A program made the position numbers and the translations under genes. The notes below the pieces were generated by a model, which was given only the letters and a program-made list of their open reading frames with translations, had not been told where the DNA came from and made no database searches. From assembly GCF_963678975.1 (NCBI RefSeq), contig NC_089280.1, forward strand, positions 17,086,780 through 17,150,779: a stretch of 64,000 bases of DNA, in the 5' to 3' direction. Within the stretch, counting starts at the first letter, position 1; every line of letters starts with the position of its first letter. Positions 23,346-34,725 of the stretch are shown one piece after another. The stretch comes from Dysidea avara. Lineage: Eukaryota > Porifera > Demospongiae > Dictyoceratida > Dysideidae.

Positions 23346-26300
23346 GTATTATCATTATAAATTGGGCTTACTAGATGGTAGCTTGATGGTAGATGATATT
23401 GCACATAAACAGTCAACATAACAGGTAAAGGCAAGGGAAGATTTAGGGGGGAGGGGGTGCATGGGGGGCTGAAGCACCCCCCTCCAAAATTTTACTATGT
23501 GCTAGCTAGAAAGATAGTAGAGGCTACAGTGCAGGTGCATTGTACCTAAAGCATACACAAGCAATGAAATTATGGAGAGCAAGAAGAGAAGAGCTAATCT
23601 CTTCTAGGAATCAACAATAGGAGATCAAAGGGGTAAAACTGCTTAAAAAGCTGCTGAACATTGAAATACTGTAATAGAACTCTAATAGAACATTCATCAT
23701 TAAACTATTAAGAACAAAGACCAACTCGTAGACCCTTTGAATTTCAACAAACCACACTACAGCATTTATGCTGTGTCTATGTGAAAGTTAGTTACCACTG
23801 TTAGAAAATAATGGTTTCACTTAGTTAAAGTGGCTCACAACGCTTATTCAATAAGGTTCAGTCAATATTATTGCCAAATTTGATCTCAGAAAGCTAAATT
23901 TGCAAACTTTTCTGGTGAGGGCATCCTCTTAGATGTCCTACATAAAGCATACTCCTTATGCTGAGTGCGCTTACTACTACAGTGTAATTGTATCAACCAG
24001 TTGCCACATTTTTTAGCTGGCACTATAGATGCCCCTAGCTTAGCCCCCACTTGGGAAATCCTCCCCAAAAGACTATACCCGCCACTCATGATAAGAAATG
24101 TGACACTGAAGAAAGACTTGAGGGACCCCACAACTAGGGCCGTCCAGAGAAATTAAGGGGCCCAGGGCAAAGAGTTAAAGTTGGGGCCCCAGGGGCAAGG
24201 AGGTTTCCACTCTGGATCACAACTTCACCCAAGCTGTAAGTCAAAGACCAAAAAAAAAGAAAAGGTCATTACATGCTAACAATGACAATAGCTACCCCTC
24301 GCTCCTCTGAAGAATATTGTGACTGCTCTATTGGGATCTGACTGCTCTATTAGAGTACATCGATCTTCAAACAGGTATTGAAGGGGCCCTTGATGGGGCC
24401 CCTTTGAGGCTGGGGCCAGGGACAAAATGCCCCAGTTGCCCTCCCCTGTGGGTGGCCCTGCCCACAACAACAAAGATAAATCAAAATTATCAAAGTAAGA
24501 ATTGTCACTGAGTTCTGTAATGAAGTAATTTGAAGTGCTTATCACTAATAATTTAGCTTAGGTAATATAACTTTGACAAAGTATAGCTATCTACTTTAAA
24601 AGGATGAAAGATGTAGCCTGCCTCCATAAACATCTCCCTCAATGGTTTGAGAGGTTGTTCTGAAAATCTAGATCATGGGTTGTACAAATAATGCACTGGG
24701 CTGAGAGTACCTCACTGTATCAGACTTATAGAGTTGGATAATCAGTCAGTTATTGTTGAGGTTGATTAACTGTCAGGCTATGTGGACAATAACCAATTGA
24801 TCAGTTGGATCACAAGATTATTGGTTCCTTAGGCATTATTGAGGGCATTTTACATTATAAAATAGCTTCTTTTTTATTGCAAACAGTATGTCTGGAGATT
24901 ATCAATATACAAACTTGTATGGCAAACAACATGAAGTCATGTAAAGTCAACAAATCGGTTAATCAATTGGTTATAGAGTCAAGTCAAGAATCAGTTATGG
25001 ACTCTTTGTCCAAGTCACAGCTCTATATCAGAGTATGATAAGTGATAAAAATTCATTCTAAGCTGAAGATTCTTGGAACTAGTTTGTTATTGTCCATTAT
25101 ATAGCTTCTTGGTATTGAGTTGCTTTGCTCATTTTTACTGGCCTGGTCTTTTCCTCAGTAAAGCAATTTGTGGTAGATGAATAACATAATGACACTTTAA
25201 CTAATAACAAAATTCCATTAGCAGGTAAGACAACTGCCTAGCTACTTCACAATATTTATCATTGCTTGGTAGCCAGGCCTAGTTGTTGTACTGTCAGATT
25301 ATCATATAGGTTAATTTTAATTCTACTATCTAGCATATACTCTAAAATATTTTATAATTGTAGATCTTCCTTGGCAGACACTTTGCTATGGGAGTAGACT
25401 GTTGATGTGTATATATTATTACAAGAAGCAGGTCATTTCCCCAACAGAGTCACTACAACATTTCACCAGAGTTGTGTGAGCAATTGTAGTCAGTTAGAGA
25501 CTAGATGTCCTCACCACCAAATATGTACATGTTATGTGACCATTTCCTCAAAGTTTATTAAAAACAATGGTTGGTGGATTTAATGAAAAGTTACATCATA
25601 ACAAAGAGAAACATCCCATGTACCCATGTGGTCAGCAGCAGTATACACAAGGTGCATGTTCTGGTCAGTAGTGTTAGTAGTTACACATATACATTTTTTA
25701 GCTAGTGTAATTGTTTTGATCCTATAATGTAATCAGTAATAGAATTACATAGTAGGTAACTGATCAGTTGTGCTAAAGCTATTACTACACATTTCATATT
25801 AACAAAAGAAATGTCAGAACAACTTGTCACCCACTAGTCCATTATTACTGGGATATTACCAACCCAAGTAGTAAATTCCAGAGTGACATACACACATCTC
25901 TGATGATTCATATTTTATTACTGAAAGACAGGCTTTTAAGGATGTCAGGTATTAAACATTATAGACGTTTAAACAGCAACCCACCCATGACAAATATGAA
26001 AAGAACCATAACAATTAGTGGAACAAGTAGGAGGTTTACAAAATAATTTGGGTTAGACAATTATATTTCATTTTAGACCACAACAAGACCAAGACACAGG
26101 AGTATTAGTAAACACATCTGGTTGAAGTTATGATGGCATATATAGAACTATAGTCATTACATCTATTTAAATAAGTGCTTCCTTGTGTGTATGCCTCACT
26201 ACCCCATCACTATACCTAAATGAAAATTCAAGTATAGTTACTGTACTATATACAAGAACTTCATGTGGATGGCTCTAAAATATGTATTTTGTAATGGTTA

Positions 26301-26660
26301 CTCAGTGACTTTCAATCTCGCTAGCTACAAAATATATACAGCTGGCTCCAGCACTTACCACATATACATACATCAAAGTAGCTGTGCAGGCAACATTAAG
26401 GTTATAACTATGTACATACATGGCAGGTTTCCGGTAATTGACCTGTTTGAAATAGTTATCTGGGCATACCATAGTTTCTCACCCAGTTGTGAATCATGTG
26501 TGCACCACCCATAACCTCCTATAGACACATATAACAGTCACACGGCAAGAATAAAGGTCATTTTAAAGTCTTTACCGTGTTAAACTTTTATTATACCACA
26601 TCACTCATACAGAATTTCTTTTCACTTTAACAGTGGATCAAATAAATAATAACAAACTGG
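23346..26660. other. Unit I 3' flank, duplicated downstream segment
   Basis: Blocks match the downstream region of unit III (58600-60650) and unit II (39780-41480): tagcttgatggtaga...cacataaacagtcaacataacaggtaaa, atgataagaaatgtgacactg...gagggaccccacaac, cttgtatggcaaac, accaccaaatatgtacatg, cacccactagtccattatta. Insertions unique to this copy lie at about 23440-24070 and 24135-24475 (the ggggcccc repeat). No gene is recognised. Confidence 0.7.
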
Positions 26661-26666
26661 ATATAC

Positions 26667-26938
26667 AAGGGGGTGTCACGTAAGTACGTGCTGTAGGTAG
26701 ATCTGAGACTGCAGTCAAAGTCTTGACCCGCCAAAATTTCCCTTTGACCTGTGACTAAGAGCCCTTTTCAATCTTTGACCGGTGACTTAGCAACAATATT
26801 TCAATACTTTTCGATGGTGGGTTGGAATTTTTACCCTTGACTGTTGACTTGGCACAAATTTGGTGGCCTTGACTTTTGACTTAGACCGTGGTTGCAGATC
26901 TACCTACAGTGAGTGCCTGTGTGTCACCCCCTTGATAT
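26667..26938. repeat. Foldback element with gggggtgtcac termini
   Basis: The ends acaagggggtgtcacgta and gtgtcacccccttgatat are inverse. The next block, ctgtaggtagatctgaga, pairs with gcagatctacctacag. The centre holds a run of direct ctttgac(c/t)..gtgactta-type repeats. It is a non-coding MITE-like unit. Confidence 0.85.
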
Positions 26939-27029
26939 GTTTTGGGCAGAAATTGGATATGGACATAACGAGAGACCAATTCACTTAGTTAATTAATATT
27001 GTAATTTTTCTTGTCCATTAAAATAAACC

Positions 27030-27700
27030 CCTCTATTCTAGACACCTTGGGACCATGTCGTTTACGTGAAGTGTCATTTTTTCAGGTATCCACAAAGATG
27101 TATGTACACCCTGGAACTGCACTGATGACAAATCATAGGCATAGGAAGCGGGGGGGGGGGGGGGGGCTGTGGGGGCCATAGCCCCCAAGGAGAAAACGTC
27201 TTGTTTTATTAAGGCAACATACATACATACGTACAGGGAAGGAAAAGAGGCCTAGACTCAGGGGTACACAGCTAGCTGAAACACAGGTAGCTGGATCCCT
27301 GGCAAGACAAAAAAAAACCTGTACATTAAAATATACATACAATAATTATTAGCTAAAAAACAGTTAGAAGTTCCGTAACATCCCACAGTCCTGATGCGCG
27401 AGCATTGAAAATTCTGTAGGAGCACAAGATAGCAACTCGAGCAGCTTGTTCGAAAATAGCTCTGACAGGACATTTCTGAAGATAACAAACTTTACAGAAG
27501 TTAGATAGAGATGATCGTAAGAAGTGACCTAGACAGCCAACTTCAATAGTAACTAGTGTAACAGATAAGCCAGTATATATGTTCAAGGTCCGAAAGTAAA
27601 GGACCATAGCGAGCTTCCTTCCTGGAGCTGGCAACCACAAAGTGTTGTTCTGTATTGGTAACGACCGACAGTTCCAATACAGACTCCTCAACTCTCACGC
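27030..27700 (-). mobile_element. Decayed retroelement C-terminal coding remnant
   Basis: A minus-strand frame (27691 down to 27353) contains VTIEVGCLGHFLRSSLSNF, AARVAILCSYRIFNAR and LWDVTELL. From memory these resemble the C-terminal end of non-LTR retroelement-type ORFs in invertebrates. Downstream on that strand the sequence runs into a poly(C) tract (plus-strand g run at about 27150-27167). No reverse transcriptase core is present, so this is a 5'-truncated fragment. Confidence 0.45.
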
Positions 27701-28754
27701 ATTACACGTGAGACACACTCATCGGATTGTTGTCCCATGCATGGTTTTCCATCTCACGCATTGTAATTCCTGCAAAATTAAGCTCTAATGTATTTAATTT
27801 CACTTCAAACCTCTTGGCAATGCACTAAACAGTGCTCTAATGGCTAAAAATGGAGAGTTATAACTGAAAATAGCCAAAAGAACTTGCAAATTTTGCAATT
27901 TTAACAGGAATTTTTCCTACTAAGACAAGACCTCACGCATAAGTAAGCAAATCTCACGCATTTTAACCTCAAGTCTCACTCCAAGTGCACTTTCCAGGTT
28001 GAGGTCTCTGCCATTAAGATGATGTGATCACTAGAAATCAAGACTATATCAGGTCTACTTGATGTTGATGATAAGTTTGGTGGAACAGTGTCGGCAATTT
28101 GGCTAGCCACTTCAAGTTATCTCTTAAATACTCAACAATCTACCTATCATCAACAATTCAGATTACTATATAATCACCTTTCTAACCAATCAGCAATCTA
28201 TAAAGTAGTTATGAAACTATCTACCTGCAGACCCAACTCCTCAACAACACTTTAGAGTGACGATCGTGATAAGCGCCTCTAAAAGTAACTTTCGTGTTCA
28301 GCACAGTGTTGTTTGTAGTGGACATAAAGGTATCTACACAAGTAAGTATACACTACTGGCATGATTTTTACTGCTAAAAATACACTGAAATTCAATTTCA
28401 GAGCATTAGTTTTAAATATTTTTTTCTGGGGGGGCATGCCCCCAGACCCCCTAGTTTAGCAGTCATTCTCACATGTTTTGCATATTCAACCATCATTTTA
28501 TCTTTACCATTGCCTAGCCCCCCCAACCACGAGGTGCTAGCTACGCCTATGCAAATGTCCTGGTTTTGAGGTGTCCGGGTTCCACCAGCTAGCTAGAGGC
28601 GGCTAAGATGTCATAGAGGATCAAATGTACCCTATGCACCTAGTCTCGTGTAGCCACTCGGCAGACCGCTTTTTGTTTGGCCATTGCTACTGCCACCGGT
28701 GAACCAAAAAAAAAAAACTTAGACAAAAAAGGGTACTGTAAAACAAAAAAAAAA
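27701..28754. other. Non-coding stretch with repeat fragments
   Basis: No gene recognised. It contains several direct ctcacgcatt-type repeats between about 27690 and 27970 and a ggggggcatgcccccagaccccct GC block at about 28430-28455, related to those near 2200-2420. Confidence 0.4.
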
Positions 28755-28822
28755 GCGGATCCCCGACCCCAGACCCTCCACACTTGAATCACGGGGCCTA
28801 CCACTGAGCCACCGCTGCCAGC
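28755..28822 (-). repeat. tRNA-derived SINE head
   Basis: On the minus strand tggctcagtgg (box A; plus 28801-28811) is followed by ggggtcggggatccgc (box B-like; plus 28755-28770). A/T-rich runs (aaaacaaaaaaaaaa) lie on the far side. The spacing and box A match are good; box B is degenerate. Confidence 0.6.
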
Positions 28823-28919
28823 TACCGGCTTCCTTTGTCCTTTGTTTTGTACATTACAAATGCAACTATAGTAGCAAACCACAAGGGTGTACTATATTAT
28901 TAAAGAAGGAACCAAGGCT

Positions 28920-29060
28920 GAACCCGACCCTAACCCTAACGTTAACACTACTTTTCGAATCCCCTAAAGTCGAATGCTCAGGAAAACTACTAGACGCGTC
29001 CCCTAAAGTCGAATGCTCAGGGCACTACTAGACACGTGCCCTAAAGTCGAATGCTTGGGG
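28920..29060. repeat. Short tandem repeat of about 38 bp, three copies
   Basis: Three copies of ccctaaagtcgaatgctcag followed by a (c/a)actactagacacgtg-type spacer lie at about 28970-29055. Two spacers read gacgcg and gacacg. It is preceded by a short gaccctaaccctaac run. No coding sense is seen. Confidence 0.65.
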
Positions 29061-29358
29061 CATACCACATCGGTGTCAATAGCTGATAGGTGGCTTTTAC
29101 ATCCACCAGTATACCAGTAGACATACCGACATAGACACTTCGTTTTTTGTTGTTTTTTTCTTGTGTGGGGGCGGGAAGCTAAGCGAGACTATACTTGACT
29201 ACATGTATGACTTACTATAAAAACGGACGCTGCCGTGCCGAAACGGAACTGAGTTGATGTAGTGTTGATGGTTAGTTTGATTGAAGACAAAGGCTATAGC
29301 TAGCTACGTGGCTAGAAGACGAGTTTGTTGCGGAAATGCCGGAATTCAGTTGATATAC

Positions 29359-30780
29359 CAAGAGTTAATAATAGTGGAGGGAAGAGTGTCTAACGCTCTA
29401 TAAGGCTGTATAAAATGAGCGCGTGTGAGCTAAAGGGCTTCAGACACTCTTAGACACTCTCCAGTTTCTATAAAGTAAAGAATGATCACTTAACAAAATT
29501 CAGATGAAACATACTATTTCTGGCTTAGTCTTGACTGAACTGCTCCCTTCTGTCGGTTGCCCATATCTCCCTTATCTGGGCTCCAACACCATGTGCATCT
29601 CCTTCAGCAAACACCTTCTCCAACTCATCCTTGCCTACCTCATCAATTCTACTTACAACAGCACTCATTTCTTCATGTTGCTCCTCCGATAATGTTACTT
29701 CTGTACTCTGGTACTTTGACAACTTCTTCTTGTCACTGTTGCGTTCCATTAAAGTATTCTGCTTTCGTTTCAACTGACTTGAAGGTGACATGTAAGTTAA
29801 CCTAGCTTTAGACGATGGAGCTTGCCTCTTTACTTTTCTAGAAGGACTTCAGACTGGGTACGTTTTATCTGCCATTCTAGGTTTAACTCAACCTTCTGCA
29901 GGAAGAACACAATACCTCATTAGAAAATTTCTCTGTTAGAGGTGCATTAGCTGGTAACGTGAACCAACGTTTACAGTTCACTGAGTTAACACGCTGAAAG
30001 GGAGCAGAACAATACCTGACTGACTTCAAATGAAAACGGATCACTCTGTGATAATGCTCTTCATAATGATCCCAGTTGATTCCTGGACAGAACTTGTAGG
30101 GAGATAACGGAGATTCATCTGAGAACATCTCACACAATTTATACACATCTGTTTCAGTGAATAATGTACCAGAGATAAATTCGGTACCCAGTAGATTCAC
30201 TTTATAATCATTTCCAATAAGTACAATATGCACCCTTGAAGTGTAACCAAATGGAGGGTGACAGTGAAGCTCACGTTGTGTTATAGTAAGTGTTTTAGTT
30301 CCTTCCATTCCAGTATGTCCGAGAGCAAATACCAATCCTTTAAAACGCTGTTCTCCAGTTTTACAGATAGCGTCTAATTGAAGCACGCTACTGGACATGA
30401 CTTGTGAACCTGACGCTAGCAATTCTTCTGCTTGCTCAAAAAATTCTTCAGCCGTTTCAGAGCTAGCATCATGACCGGAAGTTGAAACGTTGCTTAACCT
30501 CGACCGTCGTTCGAAGACGCGATGCGGTGTTACCTGGTCTGCCATGTTGGAACCAAATACCACTATCAGCACTTCCCAAATATCGATTCTAGTGTTCATG
30601 AACTTGTGCAGCATCGTTGATGTGACCTGACAAAAGTGACGATTGGTTCTAGTTGTCAAGTGTAGAGAATGCGACTAAACACGAGATTATCCGTGGTGAA
30701 GCCCTTTAGCTCCCACACGCTCATTTTATGCAGCCCTATACAGCGTTAGACACTCTCCCCTCCACTATTATTAACTCTTG
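29359..30780. mobile_element. DNA transposon derivative with about 85-bp terminal inverted repeats
   Basis: The left end from 29359 (caagagttaataatagtgga ... gctaaagggcttca) and the right end to 30780 are near-perfect inverse copies over about 85 bp. The 6-bp direct repeat ATATAC flanks both ends (29353-29358 and 30781-30786) and is a likely target-site duplication. The element spans 1422 bp and holds a broken minus-strand gene. Its length and the missing catalytic part mark it as non-autonomous. Confidence 0.85.
29525..30659 (-). pseudogene. N-terminal remnant of a transposon-encoded protein
   Basis: From 30659 down to 29883 a frame of about 258 codons includes GYTSRVHIVLIGNDYKVNL, KSVRYCSAPFQRVNSVNCKRW and a closing CSSCRRL. 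After at least two frameshifts (about 29880 and 29835) it resumes with SRKVKRQAPSSKARLTYMSP, then QLKRKQNTLMERNSDKKKLS, and ends near 29525. The pattern (Cys-rich patch, Ser-Pro-rich link, basic coiled region) resembles the N-terminal half of transposases with a P-element-like RNase H fold. That is recollection rather than proof. The catalytic half is absent. Confidence 0.5.
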
Positions 30781-30789
30781 ATATACAGT

Positions 30790-31320
30790 ATGACATCAAA
30801 TATTGGCGAAACTAATATTTGGCGATTTGCTGTAAAATTGCAGTTGGCGAAATGCTCTCACTGAAAAATTGGCGAATGGAGTAAGTACGATGCTGTACTG
30901 ACTCGCTTTAAAGATTATTTTGGTCCTGCTTCCATAGACGCCTACTGTACTCGAATATCTGTGCTCCAATCTCTTTCATGGCCACACCTACTTTCAGATT
31001 TGCTGTCTGTAGGCATACTCGTCCATTTATCAATGGCTGCGCACGAATTAATGTCTGCTGTCTACAAGCTTACGTGGAGCCACGCCCACTAATCAAGCAC
31101 GAGTTCTAGTCTAGTCAGTAAGCCACACCCATTTCGGCATGCGTGGAACCACACTAATTTACCAGTTTCAGCAGTATCCACGAAGGTTTGTCGAAAACCT
31201 ACTTCAACAACTGCTTGACCCAATGTTTGAAAATAATATTGACGAAATTTAAATTTGGCGGTTTAGTGACGAATCGCCAATTCGCCAAATTTAGTTCACC
31301 GCCAAATTTAATTGATATTC
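30790..31320. repeat. Repeat with ttggcgaa blocks, probably MITE-like
   Basis: Multiple ttggcgaa / ttcgccaa blocks occur at both ends (about 30800-30880 and 31230-31320) in opposite orientations. The centre has taagccacaccc-type sequence. It lies directly upstream of the unit II promoter. A smaller element with similar ttggcaaattt blocks is at 56343-56540. Confidence 0.6.
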
Positions 31321-31329
31321 GGTTAGGTT

Positions 31330-31626
31330 TGGCGAGTACAGTGGCTTAGTTTCGGTTTGCTCACGTATTTGGGAAAATTACTTTGTCGCGTCGGCGTCCA
31401 CATGCCCAATGCTAATTAAAAGCCATGCGTTTTGAAGCCATATAAATTTACGGTACGAACTACTTATGCGTAGCTACTGCCGGAGTAAGTCTTGTGGCGA
31501 GTCTGCATTGTGAACGTCGACATTATAGACTATACTGATATATCAAGAGCTTTTACCACAGGTTGTAAGTGCAACGTTTGTATATAACACTTATCGTTAC
31601 CTGCAGCACCAGTAGCCGCAGTTAGT
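31330..31626 (+). promoter_or_regulatory. Unit II promoter region
   Basis: Aligned with the regions before 43243 and 61759, conserved blocks are tcacgtatttgg, ccatgcg..., tctgcattgtgaacgtcga and ggttgtaagtgcaac. A TATATAA lies at 31581-31587, 46 bases before the ATG. The conservation of the blocks across three copies suggests the core promoter was duplicated with the gene. Confidence 0.6.
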
Positions 31627-31726
31627 ATGAGCAATACTATGAGTCGAGGAGAAGGAAATTTGTTGCTCATTGTTGAAGCTGCACCGAACATCTTGGAAGG
31701 AAAGAGGACAATCCCCAATGAGCCTG
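31627..31726 (+). CDS. mxd-like: Unit II exon 1, SID-like helix with an inserted proline
   Basis: ATG at 31627, 100 nt, donor ctg|gtaag, the same length and phase as exon 1 in units III and IV. It encodes GNLLLIVEAA, then P, then NILEGKRT. The sibling copies read VEAANILEGK without the proline. The helix NxxxxxEAAxxLE is the SIN3-interaction (SID) pattern of MXD/MNT repressors, where it forms an amphipathic helix bound by the SIN3 PAH2 domain. A proline in the middle would bend or break that helix. One codon is missing near the start, so the total length is unchanged. The exon joins in phase with 39239-39497. Confidence 0.75.
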
Positions 31727-33119
31727 GTAAGAATGAATTAGATAATGCATGCTGACACATGTGAGGTAGAAACACATGAACTGGTTGATAGCAATTACAA
31801 CTGTCATAGACTATAAACGTACAGTAGCTATAAGTAGTTTAGTTTAGTGGATTTGTTATTCAGAACTACAGATCTTCTTGTCAATAGTGAGTATATATAG
31901 TCTTGCCATGGAAGTGCTGAGCACATTTTAGCTGACTAGTTGGTGTTGTTTACTGGTGACACAGCAATGCAAGTTCTGAGTTCCAAGAAATTAGTGTCAT
32001 GGATCGTTTGCATGCCAGAATGTGGCTATACAGACCCCATTAACTGGTGTGGTGAAATTCTTAGGGGGTTCTGTTTTGCAGCTCTATTACAGGACTTGTT
32101 ATACGGTAGTAGTAGTTGTTGTATGGCATGACGGATCAACCCTTTATGTGGTGCATATAATCACCATTCATAAACTTAGTGATTGTAGGAGGTAATGTTT
32201 ACTAGTTGGAGGTTTGTATACAATGCATTGATATAAACAGCACTCTGACTAGACTACAATGGCTGTGTATGGTTGCACGTACTCTTTGGATAAGCACATC
32301 TGCTAGACATGTAATGTGTGTACGACTGTCCATAATTGGAAAGTGTTGTTATATCTGTATATATGAATTGGTTTATAATCATAGCTATACACTATAAAGT
32401 TGTGTAGTATTTGACACATACACATGCTTGAATAACCGGAATGGTTGCATTCAGTAAGTATATACGTAGCTATAGATGATTGAAATGTATATATAATTTT
32501 AATAATACGATACACTAGCATTTAATGTAAGGACATGGCATTGTCTACAAAGTGGTAGCATAAGCAACTGATTGCCTCCTTAAACTTCTAATCGGTGAAG
32601 GAAGATCCCAGTTTTCAGCCATCTGCTTTGGCTGTCTTTCAGCTATTTAGCAGTCTTGGTCTCATTGTTGTAGACCCATTCGTTTTAGCACTGTGTGCAG
32701 TATAGTATTGAGAATACCATGCAAAGTAGGAATTATCACGACTGGACCACACGTATATTTTTCATATATAAAGTATCAACCAGTTGCTAATATCACTGCA
32801 TCTGAAAACTCTACCCTATCCTGCCATAGATGATGCAATTCAGTGTGTAATAATTTACATGTCCACCAAGTTTCAGATTATTCATGTGATTGGAATGTGA
32901 GGTATAACCACAACCAATACAACATCAACTAAAACTACAAGTCTTTAGACTGGTCTTTGTTTTTAACTTTCTTGAAGACTAACTGGCTGCTTTTAGCCAC
33001 TTCATTACAAGGGTGAACAAGGTCACATTCAGAGCAAACGGTTTAGCTTATCAGTCAGATGTGTTTCAGGCTTCATCACAGTTATAAGGATCTATAAACC
33101 TTGAGGCTGTATGTTTTAA
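31727..33119 (+). other. Unit II intron 1, 5' part, duplicated
   Basis: Matches 61859-63490 of unit IV block by block (ccaagaaattagtgtcatgga, gccagaatgtggctatacag, ttcaccatctgctttggctgtc-like, cagtcagacgtgtttcaggcttcatcacag) and, in part, 43540-44820 of unit III. No separate gene is supported. Confidence 0.7.
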
Positions 33120-33768
33120 GGGTGCTCTGTACAGTTCGTACAAGGCTTCCCAAGACATAGTCTGTTTTGCACTAAAATAAATATTATGGTCACTTAATTA
33201 GTCTGTGACATGTTGATGCATTTTAGTACCTGTAAATTAGGTATCCCATAGCAACAAGCATACGCATCTTGCTATTCTACACCCTCTCACTTAAATTAGA
33301 ACTACTTCGACATTTTTAATCCAATAGACATGAAATTTTCATACAAGTTACTTTAGTAATTTTGTCAAAGAAGAGCATTTGCCATTTTTAAATAGCAAGT
33401 CCAGATGATGAATAACGTGGAAGTAAAAAAAAGGATTTCTGGGAGTGTCAACCCGAAAGATAAATATGTGATGATTGAGAAGCTAAAAGACAAAAATAAA
33501 AACGCACAATGGTTTCTGCTGTTTAGCATGGTGTATCATAAAAGTATCAAGGCTCTTGTGCATAAACTGTAGGACTAGTTCTAGTATAAAGGGAAAAACT
33601 GTAACTCATGTTCTAAAGCAAATTTAGCAGTTGGGTTTGGACTAAACTGTGTACTAGTGTTAGCTTATACCCATTAAAAAAGTACAGAACATTTGTTTAA
33701 ACCATTTGTAAGTTATAGAACAATTAAATTTCATGGGAAGCCATATAAGCGGACTGTACAGAGCACCC
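33120..33768. mobile_element. TTAA-flanked element with about 17-bp terminal inverted repeats
   Basis: The ends gggtgctctgtacagt and actgtacagagcaccc are perfect inverses, bordered by TTAA at 33116-33119 and 33769-33772. The same spot in unit IV (near 63490) lacks the insert, which dates it after the duplication. TTAA duplication is typical of piggyBac-type elements. No transposase is present in 649 bp. Confidence 0.75.
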
Positions 33769-33772
33769 TTAA

Positions 33773-34129
33773 TTGTGTAACATTGGCTGGTATACTGTTG
33801 CCTTTTTGGGTGATTTGTGATCTCTTCCACTGAAATATTGCGACTTGCCTTTGTGTTATAACACAAACTTGCAAGAGGAAGCAGTAGGTATATAATCCTT
33901 CTCTGATGGTTAAAACCTATAAAAGGACAGAAACCATTAGAATAGTCCAACAAAACAAGTATATATAGCTAATTAGCAATAAACCAGCATGGCTAAAGTA
34001 TATATAGGTACTAAATTTTTTTTTTAAGTTGTCTGTTCTGAAATCAATACAAATATACCAAACAAAGACAAAAATGACTATAAAATGTCCACACTAAGGA
34101 TGGAGATGCCCCTCGTGCATAGCCAGATC
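33773..34129. other. Unit II intron 1, continuation
   Basis: The part from ggtatactgttg to about gtccaacaaa (33790-33950) matches 63520-63710 of unit IV. It holds nothing coding. Confidence 0.55.
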
Positions 34130-34690
34130 AATCAGGCAGATATCCAGGGAAAGAGCAGCAACCACACAGCCGAATCATTAAAGAAAATCCTATATGGCAT
34201 CGAAGCCAGCAAAGCGGGTGACTGTGGCGGGTGGCAACGCATGAAGCCAACCTCTTAAGGACAACATCAGCAGTTGGTCCATAGCCACCAGCAGCTCAAA
34301 AGACAAGTGGTGAGAAACATCCCATCTCCACATCACAAACCTGCTGGTCATAAGTGCTCCTCTTCTGTTGCTCACTACAGTGATAACAAGTCTAACTGGT
34401 ACTGATAAGATGGGGTATAGGGATTGAACACACATACATCAAAGAAAACACATTGATGTGAAACACCCCCAAGACCAGTACCCAAGTGAGCACCATCATC
34501 TACAACGACACTATGATAAGACAGGCTTCCCCAGTCAATAGCTGAAGGCCATGCAGGCTCAACAGAAACATCATGACAAATCTTCTTTAGCAAATGAGCG
34601 ATAGAATCACGAATTTCATTATGGCGGACAAATAAGAATCCTCCCCGAGGACAACTTAAGGCATGCTCAACAGTGAAGAGTTTTTTTTGT
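34130..34690 (-). mobile_element. Non-LTR retroelement coding remnant
   Basis: Minus-strand frames contain FTVEHALSCPRGGFLFVRH, ICHDVSVEPAW, FFDVCVFNP and, after a frameshift, LKRLASCVATRHSHP with CWLRCHIGFSL. The order HALSCPxGG - RHNExRD - FDVxVFNP - YKRLA - WLRC is one I recognise from the C-terminal part of reverse-transcriptase ORFs in invertebrate retroelements. The RT core is missing and the frame is broken. Confidence 0.55.
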
Positions 34691-34725
34691 GTGTGTGTGT
34701 GCGTGCGTGCGTGCGTGTGTGTGCA
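34685..34725. repeat. (TG/CG)n microsatellite
   Basis: A run of about 40 bases of tg and gcgtgcgt units next to the retroelement remnant. Confidence 0.9.

Noticed and set aside
24805..25038. A 77-residue frame on the + strand, with a similar short frame at 59130-59345
   Set aside because: The DNA is a duplicated 3' flank. Frames are not collinear between the copies and differ by indels that are not multiples of three, so they are chance frames in shared non-coding DNA.
28755..28822. A functional tRNA gene
   Set aside because: Box A is good but box B is degenerate, and no full cloverleaf with a clear anticodon arm can be drawn. A SINE head is more likely.
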